In this document: positions 63,832 to 64,000 of the stretch, in pieces
How the letters are laid out: each line of letters starts with the position of its first letter
Position numbering within the stretch: position 1 is the first letter of the stretch
Assembly: GCF_018122595.1 (NCBI RefSeq)
Contig: NZ_JAGRQH010000003.1
Location: 1 to 64,000, forward strand
Direction: 5' to 3'
From: Neokomagataea anthophila
GTDB lineage: Bacteria; Pseudomonadota; Alphaproteobacteria; Acetobacterales; Acetobacteraceae
Length of the DNA stretch: 64,000 nt
Notes under the pieces: model-generated
The model's input: the letters and a program-made list of their open reading frames with translations, nothing else
Told to the model about the DNA's origin: nothing
Databases searched by the model: none
Made by a program: the position numbers and the translations under genes

Positions 63832-64000
63832 GACAGGCCTCCTCGCAGTCCAAAACTGTCTAGCCCCGTTCCACGCCGAGAGCGCTCATGAGCAATTTCG
63901 TCTTGCACACCCCATCCATGCACAGCGGGCGTACCATCCGCAGTTGCATAGGGAGAGCGCGCCGCACGGTAACCATACTCCTCCGGCTCCGCGCGACTGG
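63828..64000 (-). CDS. C-terminal end of an unidentified phage gene (partial)
   Basis: An open frame enters from the right edge and stops at TGA 63830-63828, overlapping the ATG of the next gene (ATGA). The visible 56 residues (for example AEPEEYGYRAARSPYATADG and VHGWGVQDEIAHERSRRGTG) end with GLDSFGLRGGLS. The overlap and lack of stops support a real gene in the same transcript. I do not recognise the family; in Mu-like phages an endolysin or small lysis gene often lies here. Confidence 0.6.
   Translation of the reverse strand, partial: SRAEPEEYGYRAARSPYATADGTPAVHGWGVQDEIAHERSRRGTGLDSFGLRGGLS

Noticed and set aside
39032-64000. Insertion sequences or transposase genes
   Set aside because: No transposase-like protein or IS-type terminal repeats could be found; the Mu-type transposase would be at the other end of the prophage.

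Overview
The window is a piece of an alphaproteobacterial chromosome, most likely from an acetic acid bacterium (Acetobacteraceae). This rests on the protein flavour of the housekeeping genes, a suf operon headed by an Rrf2 regulator, a short-form ProS, an Atm1-type ABC exporter and a PEP carboxylase-like protein. The genus cannot be fixed from the sequence alone. No nuo genes sit beside birA-coaX-rnj, which would suit lineages relying on other NADH dehydrogenases, but that is inference.

Bases 1-39031 are host core genome. In order: the tail of a probable MerR-type regulator carrying a His-Asp-Ala tandem repeat; tRNA-Pro; a minus-strand group (AI-2E-type transporter, DUF3574 lipoprotein, Nudix hydrolase); an Atm1-like exporter; rpmB; fusA behind a structured, attenuator-like leader; an S10-type secreted peptidase; a divergent PEP carboxylase; a DUF445 protein; the Fe-S assembly operon (Rrf2 regulator-sufB-C-D-S-sufT-like-sufA-like); an RlmD/TrmA-type RNA methyltransferase and a DEAD-box helicase with an AT-hook-rich N-terminus; a small membrane protein; nnrD; tRNA-Leu; the protein quality-control block tig-clpP-clpX-lon followed by the HU gene; tRNA-Val; and birA-coaX-rnj-proS-lolC-lolD.

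Bases about 39270-64000 are one end of a Mu-like prophage, all on the minus strand and tightly overlapped. Read in transcription order from the right edge: an unidentified partial gene, a probable spanin pair, portal (Mu gp29), minor head protein (gpF) with a toxin-like C-terminus, virion morphogenesis (gpG), protease/scaffold (gpI), decoration protein, major capsid (gpT), connector and completion genes (gp35-gp38 like), sheath (gpL), tube (gpM), tail assembly chaperone with a hidden -1 frame extension (gp41), tape measure, gpN, gpP, gp45, gp46, gp47, then host-contact genes and a DNA adenine methylase at the place where Mu carries mom. Terminase, replication and regulatory genes would lie beyond the right edge.

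The most striking item is at 44533-46527. A Mu gp48/YmfQ-type baseplate protein is fused in frame to a complete glycoside hydrolase family 32 module (levanase/inulinase/invertase type) that keeps all three catalytic signatures and the C-terminal beta-sandwich. Acetic acid bacteria commonly make levan, so this looks like a virion-borne fructan depolymerase used for host entry. Next to it lie a glycine-rich tail protein, two small proteins and a 745-residue protein with an apparent signal peptide, together a candidate exopolysaccharide-penetration module.
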